Source of the DNA: Acanthochlamys bracteata
Taxonomy: Eukaryota; Streptophyta; Magnoliopsida; Pandanales; Velloziaceae
Length of the DNA stretch: 64,000 nt
Assembly (NCBI GenBank): GCA_019914995.1
Contig: CM034136.1
Location: 3,735,270-3,799,269, forward strand
Direction of reading: 5' to 3'
Shown: positions 12,167-24,439 of the stretch, one piece after another
How the letters are laid out: every line of letters begins with the position of its first letter
Position numbering within the stretch: the first letter of the stretch is position 1
The notes under the pieces: generated by a model
The model's input: the letters and a program-made list of their open reading frames with translations, nothing else
Told to the model about the DNA's origin: nothing
The model's database searches: none
Translations under genes and position numbers: made by a program

Positions 12167-12983
12167 TAATAGATAACATTTTCTCAAACTCAAATCAAAT
12201 TTCATTGCTTATTTCCACATCACATTCAAGCTATGTTAACCAAATTCAACAATCTTACTTTCCACTGTTATACCAAATTATGTCACATTACACACAATTA
12301 AGTTTGGAAGATTAATTATGTTTTACCTTCCTTCTGCACATTATTTCAAATGATCATTACAGATTTTCCAACACTCATCAGACACTTCTGTTACCAAAGC
12401 CTACTCGACCTATGGCCCATTACGCCCATTTGGTCAGCCTACTTAAGATAAAGGTTTATTTACCAATCTACTAACTCATTTTTTTAAACTCATTTTTAAT
12501 ACAAAATAAATTAAAATTTTAAAATAAATGTCTCTATCAAAGAGTTATTTTTAAAATTTTAAAAATTCACTTTTTAATACATAATAAATATAAAATTTTA
12601 GTTTTATTAAATATTTTTAATTTTATTTTTCAAATTCTTTTTTTTTTTAAAGTGAGTTTATCTTTAAGCTAAAAACACCCTAATGTTAAAATCTTCCATA
12701 TAGAGAGCCCCTCAACCAAATGGTGATAGCAACACTTTTCTGTTTCATTCATGTTCTTCCTACTCTCTGTACCAAGGAATCTTTTAGGAGGAACCCAAAA
12801 TAAAAAAGAAAATGAAAATGAAGGGCATAATTACATACGTTAAGTGATAAGAAAGAAGAATGGATTAGTTTCAAGAAACATTTCCACTTGACATTAAGTT
12901 AATAAGGCACAACCATAGCATTAATCGAGTTATATCTAATCTATCCCTGAACAACTCCCTTTGATATAAATTACAATCTTAAT

Positions 12984-15036
12984 TTAAAAGCTAACCTTGC
13001 TATCTCCGAAAGATGTACAAGAAGGTCTTCGAGGAGGAAGCTGATGGTGAGGTGTTCTCTGTCAGAATTACCGACATCATCGGACAGTAAAATAGTTGGA
13101 TATATATACTTCAGCAAACAGATGGTTGTTTGAATTTTACCTGCAATTTCGGCCTCAACAGCTCAGCATTGGCCTTCTTTTTCTGGTCTGCATCACTTCC
13201 TTGCTGAGCAAAAGATAGAGTAAATATGTATCTCACTCACAAAAAACCGAAATATCTTTCAATATTTAAGAAGCGGGCATTGCCTACAGGTTTTACACTT
13301 GTCAGATGCCGTATGTCTTTTGGTGGTTATCAGATGTCGTACATCATTGGATGTATTGTATACATGCTAAACTGAAGCTAAGATTGAATTCGGATATTTA
13401 ATAGCTACCCAATCTTCTACTCAAAGAACAGGTTTTGACTAGGAAGCAAATAGTGATAAAGTAAGTATGCCATGATTTCTAGAGTAATGCCTAACGATTG
13501 ATTTGTTAACAACAGATGACAATATCATTGTTGTTTATAAACAGCTACTATGTGATAACAGTATTGGATGCATTTTTAAGACTCAGATAATGATACATAG
13601 AGAATATGCTTGATGTGGTTGATATATTATGCAGATTACCTTGCCAAGGGCCCAATCAGCAGAATCAAAATAAGCTCGTTTTCTGTCCTGCAACCATGTG
13701 AAGACAGATTGGAGTAAAAAGTAAATAGTTCAACAACTAAAGTAGCCAAATTGCTAATTTAAAGCATTATACACTCTAATTTATAGTAAACTTATGCATC
13801 AAAACTGCTACAACAAAGTTACTTCTGTGAGCAGGGGTACATTTTGATACGACTTTGCAGTTAGAGACGCCAAATCTAAAAAAAATTGAATGCCATAGAG
13901 GTCTGTTCCTTTTAACGAATATTTGCAGGTTTTGTTTCAGATGCCCACATGCTTGCAGAGTTATGTAAGCACAAGGAATAAGAGAAGGTTTACCGTTGAT
14001 ATCAAGGGCTTCTTATGCACAAGTCCTCCATATCTGTTTAGCAGTGAGGCCTACGATGAGGAAAATGTAACATTTTTTAGTAATTTCTGACCAAGAACAT
14101 ATTGACAAAGACTAAATAATACTCTATAGCACATTAAAGAGAAAGAAGATGATGAAGTAATTAGATTCTCACACTTCAACTTTAATATCTTTTCTTGATG
14201 AGGTAAGTATGATGTCATCAGATTCATCACACGTATCTCAAGAAGGTACTTCTGCTTTATCAGCCAACCACAATCTGACAGATTCCAAGTTTTGGGACCA
14301 TTGACTTATACTACTTGTCTTGGCATATGATTAGGATACCTTACCGTTCAAATAAAGTGCACAGTAGAAATATAAAAAAGCAAGCCTATTATATATAGCT
14401 ACGGGACCATTCCTTGGATCACGACTCTACCATGTATGATGAGCTAAAATTAGAGATCACCAGATGCTTACTTGAATAAGATCACGTCATTTTTGTTGAA
14501 AGTTTCAGTTTTCGTAGTCTATCATCATCCTTCTTAAAGAAATAGAACTCTTTATGCTGGTATTGATAAGCTATGATGAAGCAGAACTGAATTGTCTCCA
14601 TATTGAATATTCCACTAAAAGGAACTAAAACATTACTTAGACGGTTATGGAACTAGTACTCAAAGAACAGAATGGATATAGTGTAGCGTTAGCCTTCAAA
14701 AACATATTTTTTGTAGATCAGTCTTTATACTAAACTACTCTGTTATCAGATAGTCCTCGAACTAGAAACTGCATTCAGGCCTTTTAGTTTATTGGAAAGA
14801 AAATTGTTATTGAAGCTAATTTATAACAATTACTTTTGGCAAACTCATACTAGCATCAGATTGTATAAACTCAAACTTATCATTCAAACTTAAACAGGTG
14901 ACATAGCTAGGATGCTAATAAATATCATTAAAATGAGTATCGTCGATCTAAATTTATTAAAAGCTACAAACAAGTTCAGAACCAAGCGTACTTCATTGTG
15001 CTGACAACCAAGATTATCTCCAGCACCACTCTCCAT
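12984..15036 (-). CDS. Endosulfine/ARPP-19 family PP2A-B55 inhibitor
   Basis: Five short coding exons: 15036-14992, 14050-13994, 13687-13640, 13203-13141 and 13058-12984. All are joined by GT-AG introns in phase 0, giving 95 residues. The family core is plain: YGGLVHKKPLI, then FDSADW (residues about 42-47) and WALGK, then AELLRPKLQ followed by TPHHQ. In animals and yeast, endosulfines phosphorylated on the Ser of FDSGDY/FDSADW by Greatwall-type kinases bind and inhibit PP2A-B55, which promotes mitotic entry or quiescence control. Plants carry the FDSADW form. The protein is soluble, basic and likely disordered. The C-terminal tail (RRPSCTSFGDSKVSF) is less conserved. No exon exceeds 75 bp, so ORF scanning misses the gene completely. 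Assignment rests on the combined core motifs and the coherent frame. Confidence 0.88.
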
Positions 15037-15053
15037 CTCTAGTCCTCTTCCTT

Positions 15054-15310
15054 CTGCAGAATCCAGAAGGCAAGAAAGATTCACTGAAAGAAATTTCAAA
15101 CTAAATGCTGAAGCATGAAACATACTACATATGTTCTTTTCAAATTTCATTTTTGAGGAGGCCTATATTCAAGGATAGAATTAAATATCTAGTACTAGTA
15201 TTATGCGTAGAAGTTTACCTTGAAGCTTTTAAAGATTTGAGAGAGAGGAGTAGGGAGAAGAGATATAAAATCGATGAATGGGAAGAACAACAGGGAACAT
15301 ATATATACAT
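15054..15310 (-). promoter_or_regulatory. Core promoter, 5' UTR exon and 5' UTR intron of the endosulfine gene
   Basis: A TATA-like GTATATATATG (forward about 15298-15308, minus strand) precedes a pyrimidine-rich leader. A leader exon of about 15219-15270 ends in CTTCAAG before a GTAAAC donor. The matching acceptor (TTCTGCAG) lies at 15054-15061, 18 bp before the ATG at 15036. This gives a 165-bp intron in the 5' UTR and explains why the frame extending upstream of the ATG to 15150 should not be used as coding sequence. Confidence 0.5.
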
Positions 15311-15379
15311 GTAGTTTGGTAAATGAAAGAGGGAAGCAAAAGCATGAATGGGCAGTTGAGCGTGGTTAGAACTAATGGG

Positions 15380-17430
15380 AATATATAATAACAAAAACTG
15401 TAGCAATCCTTTTAACATTAAAATCAAGAAAAACTTCTTTTAAAGATTCTCAATATATAAAATCGATGAGAATATATAATCCTTTTGCATTAAGATCACG
15501 AACCAATTCTTTAATAGGATAATCACTGTAATTGAGAATAAATGCGAAAGATATAATTGCAAAGACTTGGTTACGGTTCTTTGATCCTTGTTAGTCCATC
15601 GGATAAGCATGCCAACTACCAGCCTATATGCTCACCCAAATGACAAAACAAGTTTGTTCCTTTGGTCCAATTAAGTAGTGGTTGGTAACCTAAAGATTTA
15701 GGTTTTCACTTAGAAAATAGGTCTGTATGGATCTTTTTCTTTCTTGGTCAAACCATAACTAACATCAATATTACAACCCGAGGTCTCTTTTAGTGATTAA
15801 GTTCTGCGGTTAGAAGGGATCTCTGGTTCACAAAACTTCGAAAATATCTAAGCAGTGCATGCAGGAAATGTTGTAGCTAGCCTTTTCCTAACTTCAAACC
15901 TTTTCTTCTTGTGGATGAATATTCGATTTCCGTGGTCCGCTCTTATTTTCTTTGACTTTTCGAAATTGGGCATTCAAGTGTTCTTCTATATCCTTTCCTT
16001 CCCCCTGCATGCATCATTACTATTCATTGAAAATCGTACAGTTTTTTCCCCTGGCTCTAAAGAGTTACTTGCAGTTTCATTGTATTGCAAAGGGTTACTT
16101 CTTACCCACTGCAGAACAAAGAGGATTAATCTTTTGCTAGCAAAGATTTAAATAAAGGAAGCAGCAGATCTTGTCAGGTTAAGTCAGTAATAATAACCCA
16201 TTTATTAATGGTAGTCTATATCTATCTCGATTGAAGGCGGGTACTTTAGATTTGATCAGCACGCCTACTGGATGGAACTATATACGCAACGCCTAAGTCC
16301 GTAATACAAAAAAGATCAACTTTGAAGATGAATTCTGATCATATTGGTCATTGCAGTATGAATTGTATATCGATTAACGAGTAAAATTTCTACAGCATTT
16401 TAACAAACACATAAAGTGCATTGCAAAAGTCGGGTCACCATAAATCCCAATGCTGGATTGTTAACTTACGAAATCATTGGAAAAAGATGGAGAAATTACT
16501 GATAAAATCACATGTCAGACTAGCAAAATTTTATCATAACCAAAAGTTGCGAGATAAAAAATACAAAGAAAACAACCGTAAAGAAGTGAAGAAAACTCAC
16601 TCTTCAACTGATCAAGAATCAAATGAGCCATGCTAACAATGCCGCAGATGAAAGCTGAAGCTGGTGAAGAAATTTGTAGCAGATGGTTTCTTTCAAAACC
16701 TGGCTAAATAAAAATTTGAGTTAATACCAAGCTGTCACATCATAAGGAAACATCTCTTAGAAAAAATTACAAAATCGTTCAAGTGGGAACTTATGATTAG
16801 ATTTAAAAATGTTCAACTTTCCAACAAAAATAACAAAACAGCAAAGATTATAAAACTTTGAATAATAAATAGATATGTCTAGTTGTGGAAAGTGTTTATC
16901 ATAGGTGTTGGCGCATTAGATGGATTCTTATTCTTCTAACGTTCAAATTAAAACTTCTGGTTTTTGATCTGAACTGAGATAAGTTCTATAGGTTTTCAAT
17001 AATCTATACATGCTCATCTAAGGTTTCGTTTGGGGTTACTTATTAGGTGCTTTATATTTTTTGTAATATTTTAGAAAATCTATATAAAAATTTAAAATAT
17101 ACAATAATTTCTGTTCTAAAAATTTATTATTATTAATAATATTATTATTTTAAATAAAATAAATCTTATTTTTTAAATAAATAATTATATTGTTTATTCA
17201 AATTTTTTTCTATTTTATAAACACTCCTAAATATTCTAATTTCATCTTCAAAGAAAATTGTTCGTAGCTATCCTTGTTTTCTAACTTTAGTTCAGATAAG
17301 ATTTCATGGCACTACATCACCAAATGATAGAGTTCCTGACTTCTTATAAACCAAAAAAAAGGATAGAATTTCTGTGCCATAGCAACACCAAAGAGACTTC
17401 CGAATAACATCCATCAAATACAGAAACAAA
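15380..17430. other. Intergenic, no supported gene
   Basis: This stretch lies between the endosulfine promoter and the 3' end of the acyl-activating enzyme gene. Short frames (15855-16151, 16421-16636) have no domain. An AT-rich block at about 17020-17240 begins GTTTCGTTTGGGG and ends AAACACTCCTAAA, resembling a degraded MITE. No RNA gene was seen. Confidence 0.45.
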
Positions 17431-17761
17431 TACAGTATCATTCTATACGTACGAAAGCTCGTGCATCAGTATTTTTATGCTCCAAACGAATCGCTGGACC
17501 TCTATAGTAGTGGATATGTAGACCTCCTAATATTAGATACAGTACAATCACGAACTTATTAGAAGGAGTTTGTACAAGAATACTCCATATCCACAATAAA
17601 CAGTGCTCGAAAGTTGATTTTGGCACATTTGCTTTGAGTAATCTGGCTTGATCACATTGATTCGAGAAAGTTGCTGCAGGAATGGTATAGTAGTAGAGCA
17701 AGAATGCTGCAACTCAACTGTTATGCAGCATTCGAACAGTAGAGCAAGAATGCCAAAACAC

Positions 17762-20700
17762 TCACATCCTGCTCTTCTTCACAGGTCCCATCTCCTTAGC
17801 CTTGGCTCTGAGAATATGCTTCTGAACCTTCCCGGTCGCAGTCTTCGGCAATTCACCAAACACGAGAGACTTGGGCACCCAGTAAGATGGCATCTTCTCA
17901 CGGCAAAACTTCAACAACTCCTCCCTCATCTCCTTCTCATTCCTCTTCTTGAACTCCTCCTTGAGTGTTACAAATGCGCACGGTGACTCACCCCACTGCT
18001 CATCAGGTCGTGCCACAACACATACTTCCATTACTGACCAATGCCAATGAATCGCATTCTCAACCTCAACGCTACTAATATTCTCCCCTCCTGAAATTAT
18101 GATATCCTTCGACCTGTCCTTCACCTCAATATAATTATCCGGGTGCTTAACGCCTAAGTCCCCAGAGTGGTACCTGTTGAAACAAATAAACCTCAACATC
18201 TAAAGAAGATATTAGAGGGTTAAACAAGAAAATCAAATGAACAATATATCACACCTACCAGCCTCCAAGGAAGGCCTCATGGTTCGCTTTTGGATTTTTT
18301 AGGTAGCCCTTCATGACAAGGTTGCCTCGCATTACGATTTCACCAAGCGTCTTGCCATCTGGTGGCACAGGCTCAAGGGTCTTGGGATCAACAATGTCGA
18401 GACCCTCTAGACCAATGTAGCGGACCCCTTGGCGAGCATGGAGGCGGGCACGATCCTCTGCTGGAAGGTAATCCCACTCTGGCTTCCATGTACACACAGT
18501 AGACGGGCCATATGTTTCTGAAAGGCCATAGGTATGTGTGACACGGAAGCCTCGGTCAGACATTGCAGCAAGAAGGGATGGTGGAGGCGCTGAACCAGCT
18601 GTCATGACATTGATGACACGAGGAAGGGGATTGACGACCTCATTCTGAGAGGCATTGAGGAGGGTGTTGAGTACCACTGGTGCTGCACAAAAGTGAGTGA
18701 CACCTTGGTTTGCAATGGCAGAGTAGATGGCCTTTGCTGTAACCTGCATTGTACCTCATGATTACTACAAGCTAATAGATTGTGAACAAGATAGAAATGA
18801 AACTAATTGAGTCCAGAAAGCCCAGGAACTTCAAATAGCCTTGACAGTGACTGACAACAAGTAGTTGGATAAAATATTACCTGGCGAAGACAGATGTTTG
18901 TGCCACAGAAAGCTGCGAGTGACCAGGTAAAGCACCAACCATTACAGTGGAACATGGGTAGACTCCACAGATAAATGGCACCTTCACTAAGCCCCCAAAT
19001 AAGAGCAGCACTCAATGCCATGAGATAGGCACCTCTATGATGCAACACCACGCCTTTTGGGCTTGATGTTGTCCCGGAAGTGTAGCCCAAGGCGATACTC
19101 TGCCATTCATCCTTGGGTGGTTTCCACTGGTACATGGGATCGCCATTCTTTATAAATTCTTCATACTCCAATGCACCTCTTCTGAGAGCATTTTGAAGAG
19201 GCGCAGGATCGCAGTTTTCATCCCCTATGACGATAAGAAGTGGACACTTGAAAGCCTCCTTCTTCTTGTCTGCTATTATCTTGATAGCCTCTTCTGCCAA
19301 GGCAAAGTATTCTTGGTCTGCCATAACAACCTGAGCAGAACAATGGTCAAGAAGGAAAGCAATGGTTGAAGCATTCAGCCTGACATTGACAGCATTCACC
19401 ACCGCACCGGCCATTGGAATGCCAAAGTGAGCTTCATACATTGCTGGAGTATTTGGTGCAATCACTGCTACCTGAAAGAAATTTGTTGAAGATGGAAATT
19501 ATCACTTGGAAAGAACTTGCATTTAAATCAAATGCATGAAACATGCTTAATGTAAGAGCATTTCTCTTAACAATAGAGCAAGTGCATCACTACTTGATGG
19601 TATAAATGTTTTAAAAGTAATTAAGATCAACTGATATATAAAAAGAGTGGAATCAAGTCTATTAGCAGACAATGGGAGGAGGTCTTCATAATTAATATAA
19701 GACGGCCAATCACGTCCCACTGCTAAAATCCTTGATGCTTGAAACCATTATTATAGGCTCACAACTAACAGAAAGTACTAATGGGGTTTGTATATGGAAT
19801 TTATAGGCATTTAGTCTACAATGATATAACAATCATAGACGCACAGGGGCAACGACAACCATACCTTAATGAATATCATTCCTCATTATAAAGGACAGCA
19901 AACGCTAGCATTATCTTCAATTTATGCAATCCAATATGAATTTATTATGCATTCTTTTTCAAGATAACCTTTTCCTTCATATAAGTGTTCATTATTTACA
20001 GACATCCGAACAAAATTCAAGACAATAGTTAATTGTTGGCTATAACCATCTAAAAGGCAGTCCTTTTCAATTTGCTTCTATGCACTACAACGTGTAAGGT
20101 CCATAGTACTATTTACTGGGAAAAAGTCAAGGCAATAGACCCCGTTGCAGAAACTCAATTTCTTCCAAGACATTCCAGATACGAATTTATCACATGAAAG
20201 CATGGATTTCCAATATTTATTGTTGTTCCCTTTCTCTTCAATGAAGCAACTTAACATCTAACGCACAGCTCTTAGCATGAGCACAAGAAATTCCACAGTA
20301 TAGAGGAAAATAAGGCAGCCGAAAGAGCTCTCATCATTTCTGTGCAGAAATAAAACAACCCAACTTGCTGTGCTATTTTTATTTCATAACATCTCTTCTC
20401 CATCATGAGAAAATTGATTTACCATTTTGACAAACTCGCACGCAGGCTATTTGCTCCAGTTTCCTTTAACATTCAAATGTTGAACTAAGGCACCCACTTG
20501 TCCTTCGAGTTCAATATTCTCAAATCCTAGCAGTTGTTGACCATACTATTTGTCAGTACTAGATTACATGTAGTGCTCTATTACTCCCCAGAAAGTCTTC
20601 TAATTTATTTAATACGGCAGCTTATGGTGGAGCGATTGTCTGTAGGAGCTAGGAAAATCAATGATCTCCTACTAATAACAGTAGAAAATCTTGACTTGCA

Positions 20701-22248
20701 GCATATATGTAAACTATAAAGTTAATTAAAATCCAAAAATGAAGGTCTAGCGGGGAAAGAAGGAGACAAAATGTTTTCTGTTGGAGAAGAAAGGATCATC
20801 ACCAACTTAGCCTAGACAAAGAACAAAAAGGGATAAGCACACCATCTCCTATGGCTTAACAAAAACAAACAGGAAACTGGAGCTTGGAGCTTAAAGAAAA
20901 TAAAACTGGATTTGCCAAAAGAGTAGAACCCTGTTAAGCTCTAGCTACAACAATAGAGAGAAGTGAAATGATCTTGTGAACTGGCTGGGACAATCACCAT
21001 GACCAACAGAACTAGTGACATAAGCTAGTTATGTTCAACTTGAAATTCGGACATAGTGAGGATAAAGAAAGAAGCATGCATCTAACAATCACAACTTGCT
21101 CTTCCCCTAAAAGTGCTCAATGAATTTGCATACTAAGCATCTAGATTCCAAAAGCAATTTCTTAAACCAAAAAATGCAACTCAGGTACAAACCTGAAATG
21201 GTACATACCTAAAACCAAGCATCATTTGTTGCTGTGAGGGAGTTGTCCTCTACTGAACAGTAGGAGAGTTGTAATAGTATACATATGATATCATGATCAA
21301 TGGATACATCAACTTTGCTAAAGGATTTACCACATATGGATGTATATTCTAAATATGATTTGACTCTTTAGCGCAACATTACACTAGTGTACTTACCCGT
21401 ACGTGTACTATTATTTTTTATTTGATTTTCTTCGAGTGGAGTGATTTTGGGTAGCTGAGTAGATGTAAATGAGTTCCCACAAAAGATCAATTCTGTCCTC
21501 TATGCATATCCAAAAAGCTACAAGATCACACATCACATTCTGTCCTCTAACGCATCCCATTGAATCAACAAACTCGCATAGAGGTCGACATTAAAAAGAT
21601 CATATATCAAATGAGACACAAAGACCAATTACATGGTGCCATCTCCCTAATTCACACTTTCCAATTACATGGCATCATCTCACTAACCCACACTTCCATG
21701 TGTGCTTTCTAGAGAGAGCCCACAAAAACTACTAGTTATTGATCCGCAAGAGAGAATTAATAAACATGCGCACTTTCGCCCACAAAATAGAAAGACAATT
21801 CTTTTTCTTCAATTCCTTTAATTTTAGAGGAAAAAGGGGACCTTTTATTTCCAAAAGCAAAATGAGAACTCAGAATTGCTCTCAAAATGAAGCCAAAAAA
21901 GTTTATATATTTGGTAAACTCGTCAAACTCAATCATCCATATACACAAACACACAATCTAACTATAATCAAGTCAAGCAACAGAGTTTCAAAAAGAACAA
22001 AACAAAACAAAACAAAACGGTTCTAAATTTACCGTTGAACCGGGACCCACAGCACGGCGAGACAGAGCAGACGCAAATCGTCGGCAACGGCAGTATGTCT
22101 CTGCCCATGTGAACCGGACTGTGCCGTGGACGATGGAGAGCCGGTCAGGGTGAACCAAGGCGGCGCGTTCCAAAAACCACAACGGCGTAAGCGCTGTGTA
22201 GTTCGCCGGATTCTTGGGTAAATCATCAATATCTCTCTCCGTTGCCAT
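17762..22248 (-). CDS. AAE7: Peroxisomal acyl-activating enzyme, AAE7/ACN1-like
   Basis: Four coding exons: 22248-22033, 19471-18881, 18743-18259 and 18173-17762, keeping frame (split Trp codon at exon 3/4) and giving 567 residues. It belongs to the ANL superfamily, which forms acyl-AMP and then acyl-CoA. Visible motifs are the AMP-binding P-loop [11 protein letters not shown] (about 202-212), YGLSETYG (about 341-348), YHSGD at the start of exon 4, and the C-terminal catalytic-lysine region KTATGKVQK. The protein ends in SRM, a PTS1-type peroxisomal signal. The N-terminus ([20 protein letters not shown]) and exon 2 match AAE7/ACN1, the Arabidopsis acetate/butyrate:CoA ligase that feeds acetate into the glyoxylate cycle, more closely than the AAE1 or AAE11/12 (cinnamate/benzoate) clades. 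Intron 1 is 2.56 kb. Substrate is inferred from family only. Confidence 0.93.
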
Positions 22249-22360
22249 CTATCAATCTCTCTCTATGTATCAGAGAAGAAGAAGAAGAGAGGAACGGGGA
22301 ATGGTAAAAGGTCGGCGGAAGATTACATATAGGTGGAGAGTGCTAGAGAAGAATTCGAGT

Positions 22361-22407
22361 TTTATAGTAAGGCTAAGCTACGTGGGGAGAAATCAGATAC
22401 ACACGTG
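22361..22407 (-). promoter_or_regulatory. TATA box and G-box of the AAE7-like gene
   Basis: On the minus strand CTATAAAAC (TATAAA at forward 22361-22366) lies 113 bp before the ATG at 22248. A perfect G-box CACGTG is about 36 bp further upstream (22402-22407), and a second ACGT core (CCACGTAG) lies between them. This arrangement suggests bZIP/bHLH control, for example by light, ABA or sugar state. That is inference from motifs. Confidence 0.55.
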
Positions 22408-22559
22408 CGAGTGTTTGGCTTGGCTTTGCTTTGCTGATTAATCGTGAGACCGGATAGATAGCAGCAGGAAGCTAAACCGTATCTCATCCGTGCATTTGTG
22501 TTCTTCGCTTTTGTTAGCAGTCGCACAAAAACGAAAGACTTTTTGGTATAGATTGTAAT

Positions 22560-23380
22560 ATATGATCCGATTCAAAAATACGATCGAAACCGATATATTT
22601 AATCAAATTTAGAATTAAAAAATTTGATCCGTAAATAAATTAGACTAGAATTAAACTAATTTAATCTAATTATTAAATGAGTCGATCCAGATTAACCAAA
22701 ATTGATCTACCAATTTAAATTATCATATTTTAAAAAAATAATATTTAATTTTTTTTTTCGTATATTAAAATATTAAAAATAAAAATAATTCATAAATTAT
22801 TAAATTATATGATATTTATAATTAATTATTATTTTTATATTTTAGTAAAATAGTGTAAAATGAGAATTATAATATTATTGAAAGTAATACTATATAGGTG
22901 TTTCTGTAGTGACGAATTTAAATTTTGTACAAAATTTTGTTAGATAGCTATGTTTATCAAAATTTTTATCGAAATTATTAGTATATATTTATAATCATAA
23001 AATTTCAACTATCACCGCATATTTTCAAAAAATAAAAGTAAAAATAAATTTTTTTTGGATATTTTAGGACCGATGAAGATACTAAAGAATGCACATTTTA
23101 ACAGGCATTCACTGTATCTCATCACTAACAATATTATGCAATTTCATTACAACTGTCCTTATAATTTCGCTGAATTTTAAAAATATAAAATATAAAATTA
23201 AAAATTATAATTATTAAATGGATCGATCTAAATTTGACTTGGTTATTAATAGGTTGGGTTAGGGTTAAACAATTTTGATCCGTATCAATTCATGAGTTGG
23301 GTTAGAATTAAACGAATTTGATCCAGTTATTAAATGGATTGATTCGAAATTGACTCACGAATTCAAATTGACATCTCTAT
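22560..23380. repeat. Direct-repeat-flanked AT-rich element
   Basis: Similar direct strings lie at both ends: AGAATTAAACTAATTT followed by TTATTAAATGAGTCGATCC near 22652-22690, and AGAATTAAACGAATTT followed by TTATTAAATGGATTGAT near 23308-23345. The interior is AT-rich with no coding. It could be a decayed short LTR-type (TRIM/LARD-like) element or two related insertions. Ends were not defined. Confidence 0.35.
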
Positions 23381-24439
23381 TTTTTGGAGCTGAACAAGCT
23401 GCATCTAACTTGCGCACTTGTACGATGCTCACTAGAAAGGTAAATTCGGGCAGACTAAACGGGCTAACTTGTATAACCAATTTCAATTTAATTTTGCTCA
23501 TGAATTTCAATAATCTAGATCATTTGGTCTAACAGGGAGAGAAGTCAAACCCAATTTAAGTATATTTTCGAGAAAATTACCATATCATAAAGATCACTAA
23601 TTTAGTGATTGTGAATAAGCTCTCGTCGCAGGATCTCTCGTCGGTGACTGATGTAGCAATTGACTCAATTATGTACTACGATTAGGTCGTCGATTCGGTT
23701 CCACCCTACCAGTCCGATCCAAATTTGACTACACTATGGGCAAGTTATTCGACCTGATCTAGCTAATAATAAAAGAATATATAAATATCATAATAAGATT
23801 TTTAAAATTTATTTAAATAATTTTTTTATTTTGTTGCTTTGTGTGAAACATTTTTTCTAGCCTGCAGGCTAGGCTGAACAAAAAAATTTGGATAAAATGC
23901 ATATTTCTATGATATAAAAATTTATTTGAATAATTTTTCTTACTTAATCATTTTGCGACAAAAAAGTTATCCGGCTTACTAGCCGAGCAGGTCGAAATAA
24001 GTTTTCATTTTGCCAACCTCGCCTGTATATATACCACTAATGCTCACACAAAAATTAGTTTTTAGACTTAGTTAAGTGAGTTTTATTATGCACTTGTCTA
24101 AATGTAATTTCTAAAATTTTAGAAGTGAATTTAGTGAAAAATAGTTAAATTAGCTTAATGGTTTTGAATATTTTTTAACTAAAATTACTTTGCTATAATA
24201 AAATAATAAATAATATAGTATATAATCGAAAGAGCACATTATAAATTTTTAAAATAAATATTATAACTTTTTATTTATTTTACTAATACAAGTGAATATC
24301 AGAAGTTTTTCTCTCATTTCTCCGCTTTTCCAATATTCTCAAAGCTCACCTTTCAATACATATTGTCACTTATGTGTAAATGAATAATCTGTAAACCTCC
24401 AGAGTTCAATTATGGGCTAGACATGCGCTCAACTTCAAA

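Larger units (their letters stand above)
6300..12980. other. Intergenic, no supported gene; MITE-like repeats
   Basis: A gene-free stretch of about 6.7 kb, mostly AT-rich. It holds an ACGT-motif cluster (7766-7828), AT dinucleotide runs (about 8970-8990), a short CCTAA repeat (9304-9323) and two MITE-like elements (11181-11445, 11929-12166), all listed or discussed separately. Short frames at 9912-10139, 10497-10694 and 10711-10950 have no recognisable domains, and I do not support them as genes. Confidence 0.5.
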
